From contig JAJZAT010000007.1 in NCBI GenBank assembly GCA_021799275.1, positions 1 through 64,000 on the forward strand: a stretch of 64,000 nucleotides of DNA, given 5' to 3'. This document shows positions 8,348 to 19,486 of the stretch, in pieces. The notes beneath the pieces were generated by a model. The model was not told the origin of the DNA. It ran no database searches and was given only the letters and a program-made list of their open reading frames with translations. A program made the position numbers and the translations under genes. Origin of the DNA: Bacillota bacterium (GTDB lineage Bacteria; Bacillota; Sulfobacillia; JAJZYS01; JAJYTV01). Position 1 is the stretch's first letter; every line of letters begins with the position of its first letter.

Positions 8348-9303
8348 TCGAGGCTGATCTCGCCCGCCGCGTACGCCTGGCGCCGGCCATCCGGCGTCTC
8401 GAGCACGATGCGGCCGATCTCGTCGACATCGAGCGCCAGGCCCCGCACCCCGCCCTGGCTGGTGCGGATCTCCACCTCGCGGCCCAGGGTCACGCTCTGG
8501 GCGCGCCAGGCGTCCCGCAGCCGGGGGGGATCCAGTTCGAGCTCCTCCACTGCCCCGAGCACTCCGGGCACCAGCGTGGCCATGAGTTCGGCCCTGGTGC
8601 CCCGATAGCCGAGTGCCTGCCTGAGCGAGGTCGCGCGTCCCGCGATCTCCGCGGGAAAGGCGGTCTGGTGCACGTTCACGCCGAGGCCCGCGACGGCGTA
8701 GCGCACATCCTGCTCGTCCAGCGTCAACTCGACGAGGATGCCCGCCAGCTTGCGCCCCTCGTGCAGGAGGTCGTTCGGCCACTTGATGCCGGGCGCCCCT
8801 CCCGTCACCTCTCGTACCGCCCTAGCGGCTCCGACGGCCACCGCGAGCGGCAGCCAGCCGGCCGCCCCCGCCTCGAGGCGGGGCCGCAGCACGATCGACA
8901 TGAGCAAGGCCTCGCCAGGCGGATCCTGCCAGTTTCGGCCCCGCCGCCCGCGCCCCGCGGTCTGGTGATCGGTCACGACAGTGGCGCCGGCGGGAGCGCC
9001 GGCTCTCGCCCACTCCCCGGCCAGCTGCATCGTCGACGGGAGCTCGGGAAGGAACCGCACCGGGTAGTCGAAGCGCCCGTGCCAGAGCGCCGCCATCACA
9101 TCCGGCAACGGGCCGTCGGGCAGGGCCAGCAGGCGGTAGCCGCGTCCCGTGACGGCCTCGATTCGGCAGCCCGCCGCCGCGAGGACGCCGATCTCCCGGC
9201 TGACCATCGCGCGCGATACTCCGAGTCTCTTACCGATCTCGGCGCCAGAGACGAAGCCTCCGCTCCGCAGCATGGCTAGAATACGTCCGCGGTCCGCCAC
9301 CAC
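8290..9303 (-). CDS. birA: Bifunctional biotin-[acetyl-CoA-carboxylase] ligase / biotin repressor
   Basis: The 337-residue product has an N-terminal winged helix-turn-helix (about residues 5-60, SGAEIGKRLGVSRAMVSREI) and a ligase core with the biotin-AMP loop GRGRRGRNW and the KWPNDL motif. It activates biotin, attaches it to carboxylases, and represses biotin genes. A BirA box upstream of bioY fits the repressor role. GGAGG is followed by tandem GTG codons at 9303 and 9300; either could be the start. The C-terminus has a Ser-rich tail beyond the usual end. Confidence 0.92.
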   Translation of the reverse strand: MVADRGRILAMLRSGGFVSGAEIGKRLGVSRAMVSREIGVLAAAGCRIEAVTGRGYRLLALPDGPLPDVMAALWHGRFDYPVRFLPELPSTMQLAGEWARAGAPAGATVVTDHQTAGRGRRGRNWQDPPGEALLMSIVLRPRLEAGAAGWLPLAVAVGAARAVREVTGGAPGIKWPNDLLHEGRKLAGILVELTLDEQDVRYAVAGLGVNVHQTAFPAEIAGRATSLRQALGYRGTRAELMATLVPGVLGAVEELELDPPRLRDAWRAQSVTLGREVEIRTSQGGVRGLALDVDEIGRIVLETPDGRRQAYAAGEISLDQDAAGPSGSTGRSSSSSM

Positions 9304-9788
9304 CAGCACCTCCCCCTGACACGCCGAACCTCCTGCCCCAGAGTGGCCGCAAGCAGCGGGGCCAGCGGGCGGCCGTCCGGCAACCGCTGCGCGGGCCGCA
9401 CCTCGAGGAGAGGCTCCAGGACGAAGCGGCGGCGCAGGAGTCCAGGATGCGGCAGCATGAGGGCCGAATCGTCCATCTCCCTCTCGCCGAACAGCAGCAG
9501 GTCGAGATCGAGCGTACGCGGCGGCTTACCCGGCGCCCGAACGCGTCCCAGCGCGGCCTCGGTCGCCAGGAGACGATCGAGAAGTGCCCGCGGCGGCATC
9601 GCCTCGGGCACCAGCAGGATGGCCACCGCGTTCAAATAGTTCGGCTGCGCGATCGCTGTCTCCACCGGCAGACTCTCGTAGAGGGAGGAGACGGCGAGCA
9701 CCGGCAGTCCGAGAGACCAGAGCCCACGCCTCAGCGCGGCCTCGGGCCGCCCAAGATTCGCTCCGAGCCCGATCGCGGCCTCAATCAT
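9276..9788 (-). CDS. folK: 6-hydroxymethyl-7,8-dihydropterin pyrophosphokinase
   Basis: The enzyme transfers pyrophosphate from ATP to the pterin in folate synthesis. The 170-residue product contains the family signatures IGLGANLG, the LYESLPVE segment, and RAPGKPPRTLDLDLLLF with the metal- and pterin-binding acidic pair. The start at 9788 overlaps the folB stop by 8 nt; the end overlaps the birA start region. It belongs to a folP-folB-folK operon. Confidence 0.93.
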   Translation of the reverse strand: MIEAAIGLGANLGRPEAALRRGLWSLGLPVLAVSSLYESLPVETAIAQPNYLNAVAILLVPEAMPPRALLDRLLATEAALGRVRAPGKPPRTLDLDLLLFGEREMDDSALMLPHPGLLRRRFVLEPLLEVRPAQRLPDGRPLAPLLAATLGQEVRRVRGRCWWWRTADVF

Positions 9789-10149
9789 CGCGGCCGATCT
9801 CGACCTCCGCCTCGACGCCTTCGGCAACGCCGCCGAGCGGCGCGTGCGGCTTGCGCACGTGCACCCGCACCCGCTCTGCCTGGGGGAACTGCTCGAGGAG
9901 CGCCTGTGCGGTCCGCTCCACGAGCGTCTCCAGCAGTCTCAGGCTCGGTCCCTCGAAGATGGACCGGGCCGTGCGGTAGACGTAGCGGTAGTCCACCGCC
10001 TGCTCCACCGCGTCGGACTGCGCGACATCGCGGAAGTCGTAGCTGATCTCGATGTCCACCAGGAACGGCTGGCCCAGCCCACGTTCGTGCTTATAGTTGC
10101 CATGGCGGCCATAAAAGACGAGCCCGCGCAAGGCGACCTTCCTCTTCAT
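9781..10149 (-). CDS. folB: Dihydroneopterin aldolase
   Basis: The 122-residue product begins KVALRGLVFYGRHG, the typical FolB opening with the catalytic Tyr/Glu region, and has the SYDF and VDYRYVY segments and the LLETLVER helix. It cleaves dihydroneopterin to 6-hydroxymethyl-dihydropterin, the substrate of the next gene, folK. The ATG overlaps the folP stop codon (ATGA), so the two are translationally coupled. Confidence 0.93.
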   Translation of the reverse strand: MKRKVALRGLVFYGRHGNYKHERGLGQPFLVDIEISYDFRDVAQSDAVEQAVDYRYVYRTARSIFEGPSLRLLETLVERTAQALLEQFPQAERVRVHVRKPHAPLGGVAEGVEAEVEIGRDD

Positions 10150-11243
10150 CCTCGCACCGTCCGATCCGCGACACGCACAGCGTCCACCATCTCGGCGACG
10201 TCGTGCACGCGCACAATATCCGCGCCCAGCGCGACCGACAGCGCACAAGCCGCCACCGTCGCCGCGAGCCGGTCCTCGATCGCCTTGCCGGTCGCCGCCC
10301 CGAGAAAGCTCTTGCGCGACGGCCCGGAAAGGACGGGATAGCCGAGTCCCCTCAGGCTTGGCAGCATGCGCAGCAGCGCATAGTCGTCCTCGGGCTTCTT
10401 GCCGAAGCCGAAGCCGGGGTCGAGGACGATCGCGTCGCGCGGGATGCCCAAGGCCTCGGCCGCCCGGGCGCGATCACGCAGGTGCCGCCGCACGTCGTCG
10501 CCGACATGGCGGTAGCCCGGCTCCTCCTGGGCGTGCATCAGGACGACCGCCGCCCCGTGGCGCGCCGTGCCGGGCAGAAGGTCCGGGTCGGCGAGTCCAC
10601 CCGTCACATCGTTCACGATTTCGGCGCCCAGGCGCAGGGCGGCCTCGGCCACCGGCCACTTGTAGGTGTCGATCGACACGGGGACCTCTAACTGGCCGCG
10701 CAGCTGCTCGAGCACGGGAACGACGCGCCGCAGCTCCTCGTCGAGCGACACCTTGACGCCGGCCAGGCCGTCCGACGTGCGGTGCGCCCTCTGGTACCAC
10801 CGCGTCGACTCCCCGCCGATGTCGATGATGTCGGCGCCGGCAGCCTGCAGCTCGAGCGCGTGGGCCACCGCCCGTTCCACGGCGCTGTAGCGCCCACCGT
10901 CCGAGAAGGAGTCCGGCGTGACGTTGACGATGCCCATGACATAGGTGCGCTCGCCGAGCGGCAGGACGCCGCGCGCTAGACGCAGGACCCGCGGCGTCCG
11001 CTCCAGGGCCTGCGCCCCGAGCGACCGCCATGGCTCGTCCAGCGCCGCCAGCATGAGCCCGATCGCGGCAGGGGGGGCGCTGAGTAGCGCCCCCCCGTCT
11101 CCCCGGGTCAGCTGCGGCAGGTCCGGTCCGTCGTAGCCCTCGAGGAAGATGTGCACAGGGCGTGCCGGCCCGAGGCCGACCTCCTCGAGGACGTCCGCCC
11201 GCCAGGGCGGCTGCGGCATGCCGAGAACCCAGGCGTCGGCCAC
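10146..11243 (-). CDS. folP: Dihydropteroate synthase with an N-terminal extension
   Basis: This 365-residue enzyme condenses p-aminobenzoate with the pterin pyrophosphate. Signatures are MGIVNVTPDSFSDGG (about residue 102), DIGGEST, IVNDVTGG, LDPGFGFGK and GPSRKSFLG. The first 100 residues or so precede the usual TIM-barrel start and form an extension of the kind seen in some Gram-positive homologues. GTG 11243 lies one base after the formate-THF ligase stop, so C1 metabolism and folate synthesis are co-transcribed. Confidence 0.93.
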   Translation of the reverse strand: MADAWVLGMPQPPWRADVLEEVGLGPARPVHIFLEGYDGPDLPQLTRGDGGALLSAPPAAIGLMLAALDEPWRSLGAQALERTPRVLRLARGVLPLGERTYVMGIVNVTPDSFSDGGRYSAVERAVAHALELQAAGADIIDIGGESTRWYQRAHRTSDGLAGVKVSLDEELRRVVPVLEQLRGQLEVPVSIDTYKWPVAEAALRLGAEIVNDVTGGLADPDLLPGTARHGAAVVLMHAQEEPGYRHVGDDVRRHLRDRARAAEALGIPRDAIVLDPGFGFGKKPEDDYALLRMLPSLRGLGYPVLSGPSRKSFLGAATGKAIEDRLAATVAACALSVALGADIVRVHDVAEMVDAVRVADRTVRG

Positions 11244-11244
11244 T

Positions 11245-12927
11245 TTAGAAGAGCCCCTTGATCTGGCCCTCGGGCGTCAGGTCGATCTTCTCGGCCGCCG
11301 GCACCTTGGGCAGGCCGGGCATCGTCATGATGTCCCCGAGCAGCGGCACCACGAAGCCGGCACCCGCGGAGAGCCGGACGTCGCGCACGGTGACGCGGAA
11401 GCCCTTCGGCCGGCCGAGGAGCTTGGGGTTGTCGGAGAGCGAGTACTGGGACTTGGCCATGCAGATCGGCAGGTCGCCGTAGCCGAGCTCGGTGTAGCGG
11501 TCGAGGTTCTTCTGCGCGGGCGCCAGGTAGTCGACGCCGTCCGCGCCGTAGATCTCCTTGGCGACGCGCTCGATCTTTTCCTTGAGCGGCAGGCTGCTCT
11601 CGTAGAGCGGGTGGTAGTCGCCCGGCTGGTTCGCCGCGCGTACGACGGCCTCCGCCAGCGCGACGCCACCGTCGCCGCCCTTCACGAACACCTCCGAGAG
11701 CACCATCTCGACGCCGAGCTGGTGGGCGCGACTCTCGAGCAAGGCGATCTCGGCCTCGGTGTCGCTCGGGAAGCGGTTGATCGCCACGACGGGGTTCAGC
11801 CCGAACTGGCGCACGATCGCGACGTGCTGCTCGAGGTTCGGAATACCCTTCTCGAGCGCGCCGATGTCCTCCTGCGAGAGGTTCTTGAGCTCGGCGCCGC
11901 CGTGCAGCTTGAGCGCGCGGATCGTCGCCACCAGCACCACCGCCGACGGCCTGATGCCCGCCTTCGGCGCCACGATGTCCATGAACTTCTCCGCGCCGAG
12001 GTCGGAGCCGAAGCCGCTTTCCGTCACGACGTAGTCGGCCAGCTTGAGCGCGAGGCGCGTGGCCTGGATCGAGTTGTTGCCGTGCGCGATGTTCGCGAAC
12101 GGGCCGCCGTGGATCAGGGCCGGCGTGTTCTCGAGGGTCTGAACGAGGTTCGGCTTGATCGCGTCCTTCAGCAGGGCCGCCATCGCGCCGTCCGCCTTGA
12201 GGTCCTTCGCCGTGACGTAGGTGCCGTCGTAGCGGCTGCCCACCACGATGCTGCCGAGGCGTTCCTTGAGGTCCTGCAGGCTCGTCGAGAGGCAGAGGAT
12301 CGCCATGATCTCGGACGCCACCGTGATCATGAAGCCGGACTCGCGCGGCACGCCGTTCGCCTTGCCGCCGAGGCCGAGCACGATGTTGCGCAGGGCGCGG
12401 TCGTTCATGTCCAGGACGCGCGGCCAGGTGATCGTGCGCGCGTCGATGCCGAGCGTGTTGCCCTGCTGCAGGTGGTTGTCGAGCATGGCAGCCAGGAGGT
12501 TGTGCGCCGACGTGATCGCGTGGAAGTCGCCCGTGAAGTGGAGGTTGATGTCCTCCATCGGCACGACCTGCGCGTACCCGCCGCCGGCCGCGCCGCCCTT
12601 GATGCCGAAGCACGGTCCCAGCGACGGCTCGCGCAAGGCGATGATGGCGTTCTTGCCGATCTTCGAGAGCGCCTGGCCGACGCCCACCGTGGTCGTCGTC
12701 TTGCCTTCGCCCGCCGGCGTCGGGTTGATCGACGTGCAGAGGATCAGGCGGCCGTCCGGCCTGTCCTGCAGCCGCTCATACACCTCGAGCGGAATCTTCG
12801 CCTTGTACTTCCCGTACTGCTCGATGTCGTCCGGACCGAGATCCAGTTTCTGCGCGATCTCGGTGATCGGGAGCATCTTCGCCGCTTCGGCGATTTCGAT
12901 GTCACTCAGCAACCGTATTCCCTCCAT
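11245..12927 (-). CDS. fhs: Formate--tetrahydrofolate ligase
   Basis: This 560-residue enzyme makes 10-formyl-THF from formate, ATP and THF. It shows the P-loop-like [13 protein letters not shown], the EPSLGPCFG segment, and the family's conserved length. The start at 12927 follows GGAGGGAAT. It heads the fhs-folP-folB-folK run and links one-carbon supply to folate synthesis. The upstream stretch holds only a doubtful gene. Confidence 0.96.
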   Translation of the reverse strand: MEGIRLLSDIEIAEAAKMLPITEIAQKLDLGPDDIEQYGKYKAKIPLEVYERLQDRPDGRLILCTSINPTPAGEGKTTTTVGVGQALSKIGKNAIIALREPSLGPCFGIKGGAAGGGYAQVVPMEDINLHFTGDFHAITSAHNLLAAMLDNHLQQGNTLGIDARTITWPRVLDMNDRALRNIVLGLGGKANGVPRESGFMITVASEIMAILCLSTSLQDLKERLGSIVVGSRYDGTYVTAKDLKADGAMAALLKDAIKPNLVQTLENTPALIHGGPFANIAHGNNSIQATRLALKLADYVVTESGFGSDLGAEKFMDIVAPKAGIRPSAVVLVATIRALKLHGGAELKNLSQEDIGALEKGIPNLEQHVAIVRQFGLNPVVAINRFPSDTEAEIALLESRAHQLGVEMVLSEVFVKGGDGGVALAEAVVRAANQPGDYHPLYESSLPLKEKIERVAKEIYGADGVDYLAPAQKNLDRYTELGYGDLPICMAKSQYSLSDNPKLLGRPKGFRVTVRDVRLSAGAGFVVPLLGDIMTMPGLPKVPAAEKIDLTPEGQIKGLF

Positions 12928-13402
12928 GGACGGTCCCCGGGGGCGGATCGTCAGCTTTGGCCAAACACGCGATAAGTATATCTCTTTGCGTCTCGTCGTG
13001 GTTCAGGCCCGAACGGACCATTTGCATAGAGGAGGCATATGGCGCCAGACGCTTGTGGCAAGCGGTTTCCGGGATATCCCGGGGCGAGGCGCCCCGCGAC
13101 AAGACCGCCCAATCGCCTGCGATAGCACCTGCGCCGGCACGGCCAACGCGATCCGCCTGCCCCCTGCCACCTGCAGCGTGGCCATCCCGATCACCCGCCC
13201 GCCGTACGGCCCCGGCGGCGGCATCCTGGGGCAGGGTCACTCGCTCCTGGGCAGGCCGCACCTCCCTGGTCCCCTGCCGCGCGTGGCTGCCCAGCGTCAC
13301 GAGCGAGAGGACCATCGCCGCGACGACGGCCGCGGCCGCGAACGCCGGAACGAATCTGCGCACGCTTCGGCCTGCTCCGCGAAGTGTGCCTAGTATGGGC
13401 AA
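12902..13402 (-). pseudogene. Doubtful gene: membrane-anchored peptide, possibly frameshifted
   Basis: One frame encodes a credible N-terminal membrane anchor (FVPAFAAAAVVAAMVLSLVTLG) and then becomes arginine- and alanine-rich, unlike a folded protein. From about 13224 another frame reads GGRVIGMATLQVAGG and ALAVPAQVLSQAI, which resembles the C-terminal part of trypsin-like HtrA proteases. A TGA precedes that segment. This could be one anchored protease-like gene broken by a frameshift, or chance. The 3' end overlaps the fhs start. Confidence 0.3.
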
Positions 13403-13431
13403 GCGGCGCGGCTCCCACGGGATGAAAGGCC

Positions 13432-13460
13432 GGGGACCGGCCGCCGAACGGCCGGTCCCC
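13432..13460 (-). terminator. Hairpin terminator after the M16 pair
   Basis: A 12-bp perfect stem, GGGGACCGGCCG with CGGCCGGTCCCC, has a 5-nt loop and sits 15 nt beyond the stop codon of the M16 peptidase gene. It probably ends transcription of the DUF2089-DUF4097-M16 block, although no strong T-run follows. Confidence 0.6.
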
Positions 13461-13474
13461 CATTGCGACGCTGC

Positions 13475-14752
13475 TCAGCCGGCGCCCTCCACGATCGAGA
13501 CCGACCGGCGCGGCGTATGGAACTGTTCCTGCAGCCGCCTGCCGACATCGTCCGCGGTGACCTCCTGCAGAAGGTCGTGGACCGCCATGAGGTCGAGTCC
13601 GCGCAAGGCGTACTCGCTGTAGGCGTGCGCGACCGCCTCCGGCGCGTTGAAGAGCGCCACGAACTCGCCCAGGCTGCGGCGGCGGCTGCGCTCCACGTCC
13701 TTTGGGTCGAGTCCGCGCACGAGTGTCTCGCCGAGGAGCGCCTCCACGCGCGCGAGCAGGTGATCGGGGTCCGGCGTCGGGCCGCCGAGCACCGAGGCCG
13801 CGTAGCCGTCGCCGGAGAAGTAGCTCGAGGAGAACTGCTGGCCGATGAGACCTTCCTCGTACAGCTGGCGATGGATCTCGGACGAGGGGCCGAAGAGCAC
13901 GTCGAGCAGGATCTCCATGATCATCTCGCGCCGCAACGCCTCTTCGGGAGGGGCCGGATCGTCCTTGAAGCCGATCGTGATCAAGGGCACCCCGACCGCC
14001 ATGCGCTGGCGCTTCATCTCCTCGGCCACGGGCCGTGGCTCGTCCGGGTAGACCCGGCGCAGAGCCGGCTCCCTCACCCCACCCACCGCCTGGCGCGCCA
14101 TGGCGAAGACCTCTGCGGGGTCGACGTCCCCCGCCACCATGAGCACCATGTTACCGGGCTGGTAGAAGGTCCTGTGACAGAGGAAGAGCTCGTCCGGGCC
14201 GATCCTCCGGATCGATTCAAGGGTGCCGCCGATCTCCACGCGCACCGGATGGCGTTGGTAGAGAGCGCCGAGAAGGTTCTGGAATACCACGGAGCGCGGA
14301 TCGTCGAGGTACATCCGCAGCTCTTCGGCGATGATGCCCTGCTCCTTCTCGACGTTCTCCTCGGTGAAGTACGGCCGCTGGACGAAGTGCAGCAAGAGGT
14401 CGAGCGCCTCGCTGAAATGCTCGGTGGTCGAGAAGAGGTAGCTCGTGGCGCCGTAGTTCGTGTAGGCGTTCGACATCGCGCCCAGGGCGGAGAAGCGCTC
14501 CGCGACGTTGCCGTCCTTCTCCTCGAACAGCTTGTGTTCGAGAAAGTGCGCGATGCCGGCCGGCGTCTCGCGCAGGTTGCCGTCCCGGTCGACGAAGGTC
14601 TGGTCGCAGGAGCCGTAGCGCGTGGAAAAGCTCGCATAGCGGGTGGCGAATCCCGGCTTCGGCAGCACGTAGCAGCTCAGCCCTGAAGGCAGGACCTCCT
14701 GCCAGATCTCCTCGCGCAGGGCGGGCACCTCAATCCGCGTCGCCATCGCCAT
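13475..14752 (-). CDS. M16-family zinc metallopeptidase (YmfH-like)
   Basis: The 425-residue product has the inverted zinc motif HFLEH (HxxEH) in GIAHFLEHKLFE, with the downstream Glu ligand expected in the EKEQGIIAEELRM helix. It resembles the active subunit of two-gene M16 pairs such as Bacillus YmfF/YmfH. Its ATG lies inside the end of the upstream partner gene, which suggests coupled translation and a heteromeric peptidase. The natural substrate is not known. Confidence 0.88.
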   Translation of the reverse strand: MAMATRIEVPALREEIWQEVLPSGLSCYVLPKPGFATRYASFSTRYGSCDQTFVDRDGNLRETPAGIAHFLEHKLFEEKDGNVAERFSALGAMSNAYTNYGATSYLFSTTEHFSEALDLLLHFVQRPYFTEENVEKEQGIIAEELRMYLDDPRSVVFQNLLGALYQRHPVRVEIGGTLESIRRIGPDELFLCHRTFYQPGNMVLMVAGDVDPAEVFAMARQAVGGVREPALRRVYPDEPRPVAEEMKRQRMAVGVPLITIGFKDDPAPPEEALRREMIMEILLDVLFGPSSEIHRQLYEEGLIGQQFSSSYFSGDGYAASVLGGPTPDPDHLLARVEALLGETLVRGLDPKDVERSRRRSLGEFVALFNAPEAVAHAYSEYALRGLDLMAVHDLLQEVTADDVGRRLQEQFHTPRRSVSIVEGAG

Positions 14753-16016
14753 CGCCCTCCCCGTCGAGGAAGTAGACCGTGTCCAGCGCGAGTCCCCGCG
14801 CCGCCGCCACGATCTCGTCTCGCGCCACCGCGGCCAGTGCCGCGATCCGGCGCTTCGGCTCCGTCGGACGTCCCGCCGCGCGCAGCTCGAAGTCCGTCAT
14901 GATCGCCTCGCTGGGAGCGTCCTCGGACTGTTCGATCTGCGTCGCGATGCCCTTCAGCGTGTCCTCCGCCTCCTGCGGCCGGAACTCGCCGCGCCGCAAG
15001 ACCTCGAGCTGCTCCAGCACGAGGTCCTGGGCCGCCTGTCGGTTCTCGGGAGCGATGCCCAGATGCACGAAGAGAAGGCCCTTGAGCCCGTCGACCTGGG
15101 ACTGGGCGTAGTAGGCGAGGGAGTGGCGCTCGCGCACCTCCTGGAAGAGCCGGGAGTGGCTGAAGCCGCCGTAGATCCCGTTCATCATCGAGAGGGCGGG
15201 GTACCCCGGATCCCAGGCGTGCAGGCTCGTCGTGAAGCCGATGGCCAGCTTGCCCTGGGCAACGGGCTGGCGCTCGCGGATCTCGCGCGGGCTGGCGGGC
15301 GCTGCGTGGGGTGTCGCCAGGGCGGGTGGCCGCACCTCGCGGCGTCCGATGCGCTCAAGCAGGCGGTGGGCATGTTTCTCCGCGGTTGCGCTCTCCAGGT
15401 CCCCGACCATGTAGATCGCGAGCGGTGCCCGCCTGAGCGTTTCCTGCCAGTGGCGCCAAAGGCCATCCCCCGTGTGCCGGTCGAGGTCTTCAAGGCGCCC
15501 GAGGCGCGGGATGGCGTATGGCTCTAGGCCGCACATCGCCTCCACGAGGCGCACCTGCGCGTAGTGGGCCTTGTCGCTGTAGATGCCCTGGATGCGGCGG
15601 CGCAGGTTCTCCCGCTCCTGGGAAACCCACTCCCCGCGCAGGCCGCCGCTCTCGAGCGGCGGTTCGGTGAGCACGTCGCCGAGGAGCGTCATGGCCTCGG
15701 GCAGCGGATCCTCACCGGACAGGTAGCGGCTTTGTGCCACCTCGAGGTGGAAGATCGTGACCTGTTCCTCGCCGAACTTCAGCACGTCGGCGCGCAGTTC
15801 GGCGCCAAAGAGCATGTCGAGCCGGCGGGAGAGCAGGATGGTCTGCGGCAGGCTGCGGGTGCCGCGTTGCAGCACCATCGGCACCAAGGCACCCGCGCTT
15901 GCGCCTTGGTCCAGGGGCGCTCGCAGCAGCACGCGGACCGTCGTCGTCTTGAACTTGGGCGTGGACCAGAGGAAGAGCGATGCGCCAGACTCCAAAGGCG
16001 TCTCGATGAAGGCCAA
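14730..16016 (-). CDS. M16-family peptidase-like protein lacking the zinc motif (YmfF-like)
   Basis: The 428-residue product has the M16 fold, recognisable by GGFSHSRLFQEVRERHSLAYY near residue 280, but no HxxEH motif in the first domain. It is therefore probably the non-catalytic partner of the gene it overlaps by 23 nt. The C-terminus ends in an acidic run (GEGDGDGDAD). Such pairs are common next to each other in Firmicutes. Confidence 0.85.
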   Translation of the reverse strand: MAFIETPLESGASLFLWSTPKFKTTTVRVLLRAPLDQGASAGALVPMVLQRGTRSLPQTILLSRRLDMLFGAELRADVLKFGEEQVTIFHLEVAQSRYLSGEDPLPEAMTLLGDVLTEPPLESGGLRGEWVSQERENLRRRIQGIYSDKAHYAQVRLVEAMCGLEPYAIPRLGRLEDLDRHTGDGLWRHWQETLRRAPLAIYMVGDLESATAEKHAHRLLERIGRREVRPPALATPHAAPASPREIRERQPVAQGKLAIGFTTSLHAWDPGYPALSMMNGIYGGFSHSRLFQEVRERHSLAYYAQSQVDGLKGLLFVHLGIAPENRQAAQDLVLEQLEVLRRGEFRPQEAEDTLKGIATQIEQSEDAPSEAIMTDFELRAAGRPTEPKRRIAALAAVARDEIVAAARGLALDTVYFLDGEGDGDGDAD

Positions 16017-16103
16017 CAGTTGGGCCGGGCAGAGCCCGGCCTCCCTCCCTTCGCCATCCGATGCGATGACGCCCCTATTCTTACCGACCCGCCGGTTCTC
16101 CTG

Positions 16104-17099
16104 TCAGCGTTGGCGCTGCACGGCGCGCACCGCGCCATTGGTCGTGGAGAGTTCGGCCTCGATCTCTCCGTCGGTGCCGCTCGTCCGTCCGCGCAGCCGT
16201 CTGCGGCTGAAGTCGCGCACGTCTTCTTCCACCGCAAGGTCGGGCATGTCGACGGAGATCGGCCCGTGCACCGTCTCCGCGGTGAGCTTGCAGGCGATGC
16301 CACGCGCGAGTTCCAGCTCCACGGCCCCATTGAGCGTCTGCAGCCGGCAGCGCCCGCCCTGGACAGGCTTCAGCTCGGCTTCGATGCGCCCGTTGCGCGT
16401 CATCGCGTCCACGTCCTGCAAGGCGCCACGCAGGGCCACGCGCCCATTGTAGGCCTCGACGCGCACCTTGCCGGCGTCTTTGGCCGACACCTCGATGGAA
16501 CCGTTGCGCGACGCCACCTGCAGATCGCGGATGCTTGGCGCCTCCACCTGCACGCGGCCGTTCTGGGTATCGAGCCGCAGCGTCTCCACCGGAAGATCGT
16601 CGATGCGGACGCGACCGAGCCGCTGGGCCACGGTTCCGCCGAGTCGCGTGCCGGGCGGCAGGTAGACGTCCAGGGTGTAGCCCACGAACGGTATGCCAAT
16701 GCCGAAGCCGTAGCGCGCCCGGCCCTCGACGCGCAGCGTACGTCCCTCCAGCCGCACGTCCGGAGGAGGCGGCACCTCGCCGAAGAACGGCCGTCCAACG
16801 CTCCAGACCGCCCGGCAGAGGCCTTCTTCGCCGGGCATCAAGGTGAGCCCGAAATCTCCGTCGACGCGCAGTTCCAGCGGCTCTTCAGACTCCGGCAGTT
16901 CCGCGCGTAGCAGCTCCTGCACGTCCGGCTCGGTGTGTTCGCGCACAACCCGGCCGACGCCCGAAAGACTGTCCTCGACCACGGCACGCAGGTCGCGCAG
17001 GGTACCGCGCTCGTGCGAACGCAGAAGTTCCTCGCCTTCGTCCGCGGTGAGCTTGCCCTCCGCAACGAGTCGCAGCACGCGGCGTTCGAAGTCTCCCAT
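16104..17099 (-). CDS. DUF4097 (adhesin-like beta-repeat) protein with an N-terminal SHOCT-like helix
   Basis: The 331-residue product has a short N-terminal helical region (RRVLRLVAEGKLTADEGEELL), like SHOCT/YvlB-type leaders, then repeated beta-helix-like units rich in N-G-x-(I/V) turns (TQNGRVQVE, SRNGSIEVS, YNGRVALRG, TRNGRIEAE). Proteins of this type often act in cell-envelope stress operons. It follows the DUF2089 gene after 13 nt. No signal peptide is seen, so it may be cytoplasmic. Confidence 0.75.
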   Translation of the reverse strand: MGDFERRVLRLVAEGKLTADEGEELLRSHERGTLRDLRAVVEDSLSGVGRVVREHTEPDVQELLRAELPESEEPLELRVDGDFGLTLMPGEEGLCRAVWSVGRPFFGEVPPPPDVRLEGRTLRVEGRARYGFGIGIPFVGYTLDVYLPPGTRLGGTVAQRLGRVRIDDLPVETLRLDTQNGRVQVEAPSIRDLQVASRNGSIEVSAKDAGKVRVEAYNGRVALRGALQDVDAMTRNGRIEAELKPVQGGRCRLQTLNGAVELELARGIACKLTAETVHGPISVDMPDLAVEEDVRDFSRRRLRGRTSGTDGEIEAELSTTNGAVRAVQRQR

Positions 17100-17112
17100 A
17101 CGGCATCCTCCT

Positions 17113-17487
17113 TCAGCGGTCCTCGGATTCGTCCGGCGTCTCGATCTCGAGCAGGCGCAGCGCCTCATCCGCCCGCAGCTCGCCTCGCCGCAGTCTTTGC
17201 AGCACCGTCTCGCGCCCCCCGCGCGCGGGCGGGGCAAGAGCCGAGACGATCTCGTCGAGTTGCCCGCGCAGGGCCTGGTAGGAGACCGCGTATTCGCGCT
17301 CCAGCTCCTTCAGGTTTCCTCGCGCGGCGAGAAACCGCTCGGCGAACAGCTGCTGGGACGGCGTGAGACCGCGCAGGCCCGGCCGGAACTCTCCCTGCAC
17401 CCTCGTCTGGCAGCGCGGGCAACGCAGTTCAACCACCTGCATGCCAGCACCACAGCCTGGACAGAGCGGCAGGCCCTGGACCTCCAT
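17113..17487 (-). CDS. DUF2089 family protein with a zinc ribbon
   Basis: The 124-residue product starts with two CxxC knuckles (CPGCG and CPRCQ) forming a zinc ribbon, then a helix-turn-helix-like part (LTPSQQLFAERFLAARGNLKELEREYAVSYQALR) and a C-terminal LRRGEL...ALRLLE helix also seen in SHOCT-type regulators. It is likely a DNA-binding regulator of the downstream DUF4097 gene. ATG 17487 was chosen because the zinc ribbon begins directly after it. Confidence 0.78.
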   Translation of the reverse strand: MEVQGLPLCPGCGAGMQVVELRCPRCQTRVQGEFRPGLRGLTPSQQLFAERFLAARGNLKELEREYAVSYQALRGQLDEIVSALAPPARGGRETVLQRLRRGELRADEALRLLEIETPDESEDR

Positions 17488-17579
17488 GATTTGAGCCCCT
17501 TTCGGCACAATCTTGCCACCATACGGAGCACTTTTCAACCCTTGGCGCGTTGTACTCAAGGACAATCGCGGACATGGAA

Positions 17580-17609
17580 AGAGCGCACGGGGCGATCCCC
17601 GTGCGCTCT
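17580..17609 (-). terminator. Terminator after ftsH
   Basis: A perfect 13-bp stem, AGAGCGCACGGGG with CCCCGTGCGCTCT, and a 4-nt loop lie 14 nt past the ftsH stop. On the minus strand the stem is followed by TTTCC. It separates ftsH from the DUF2089 operon. Confidence 0.8.
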
Positions 17610-17622
17610 TGGATTCCCTGCC

Positions 17623-19434
<1,812 letters not shown>

Positions 19435-19486
19435 CGACGCCCGGCCTCCTTTCGCGGGCTCTCATCGACGGGCCACGCGAATCGGT

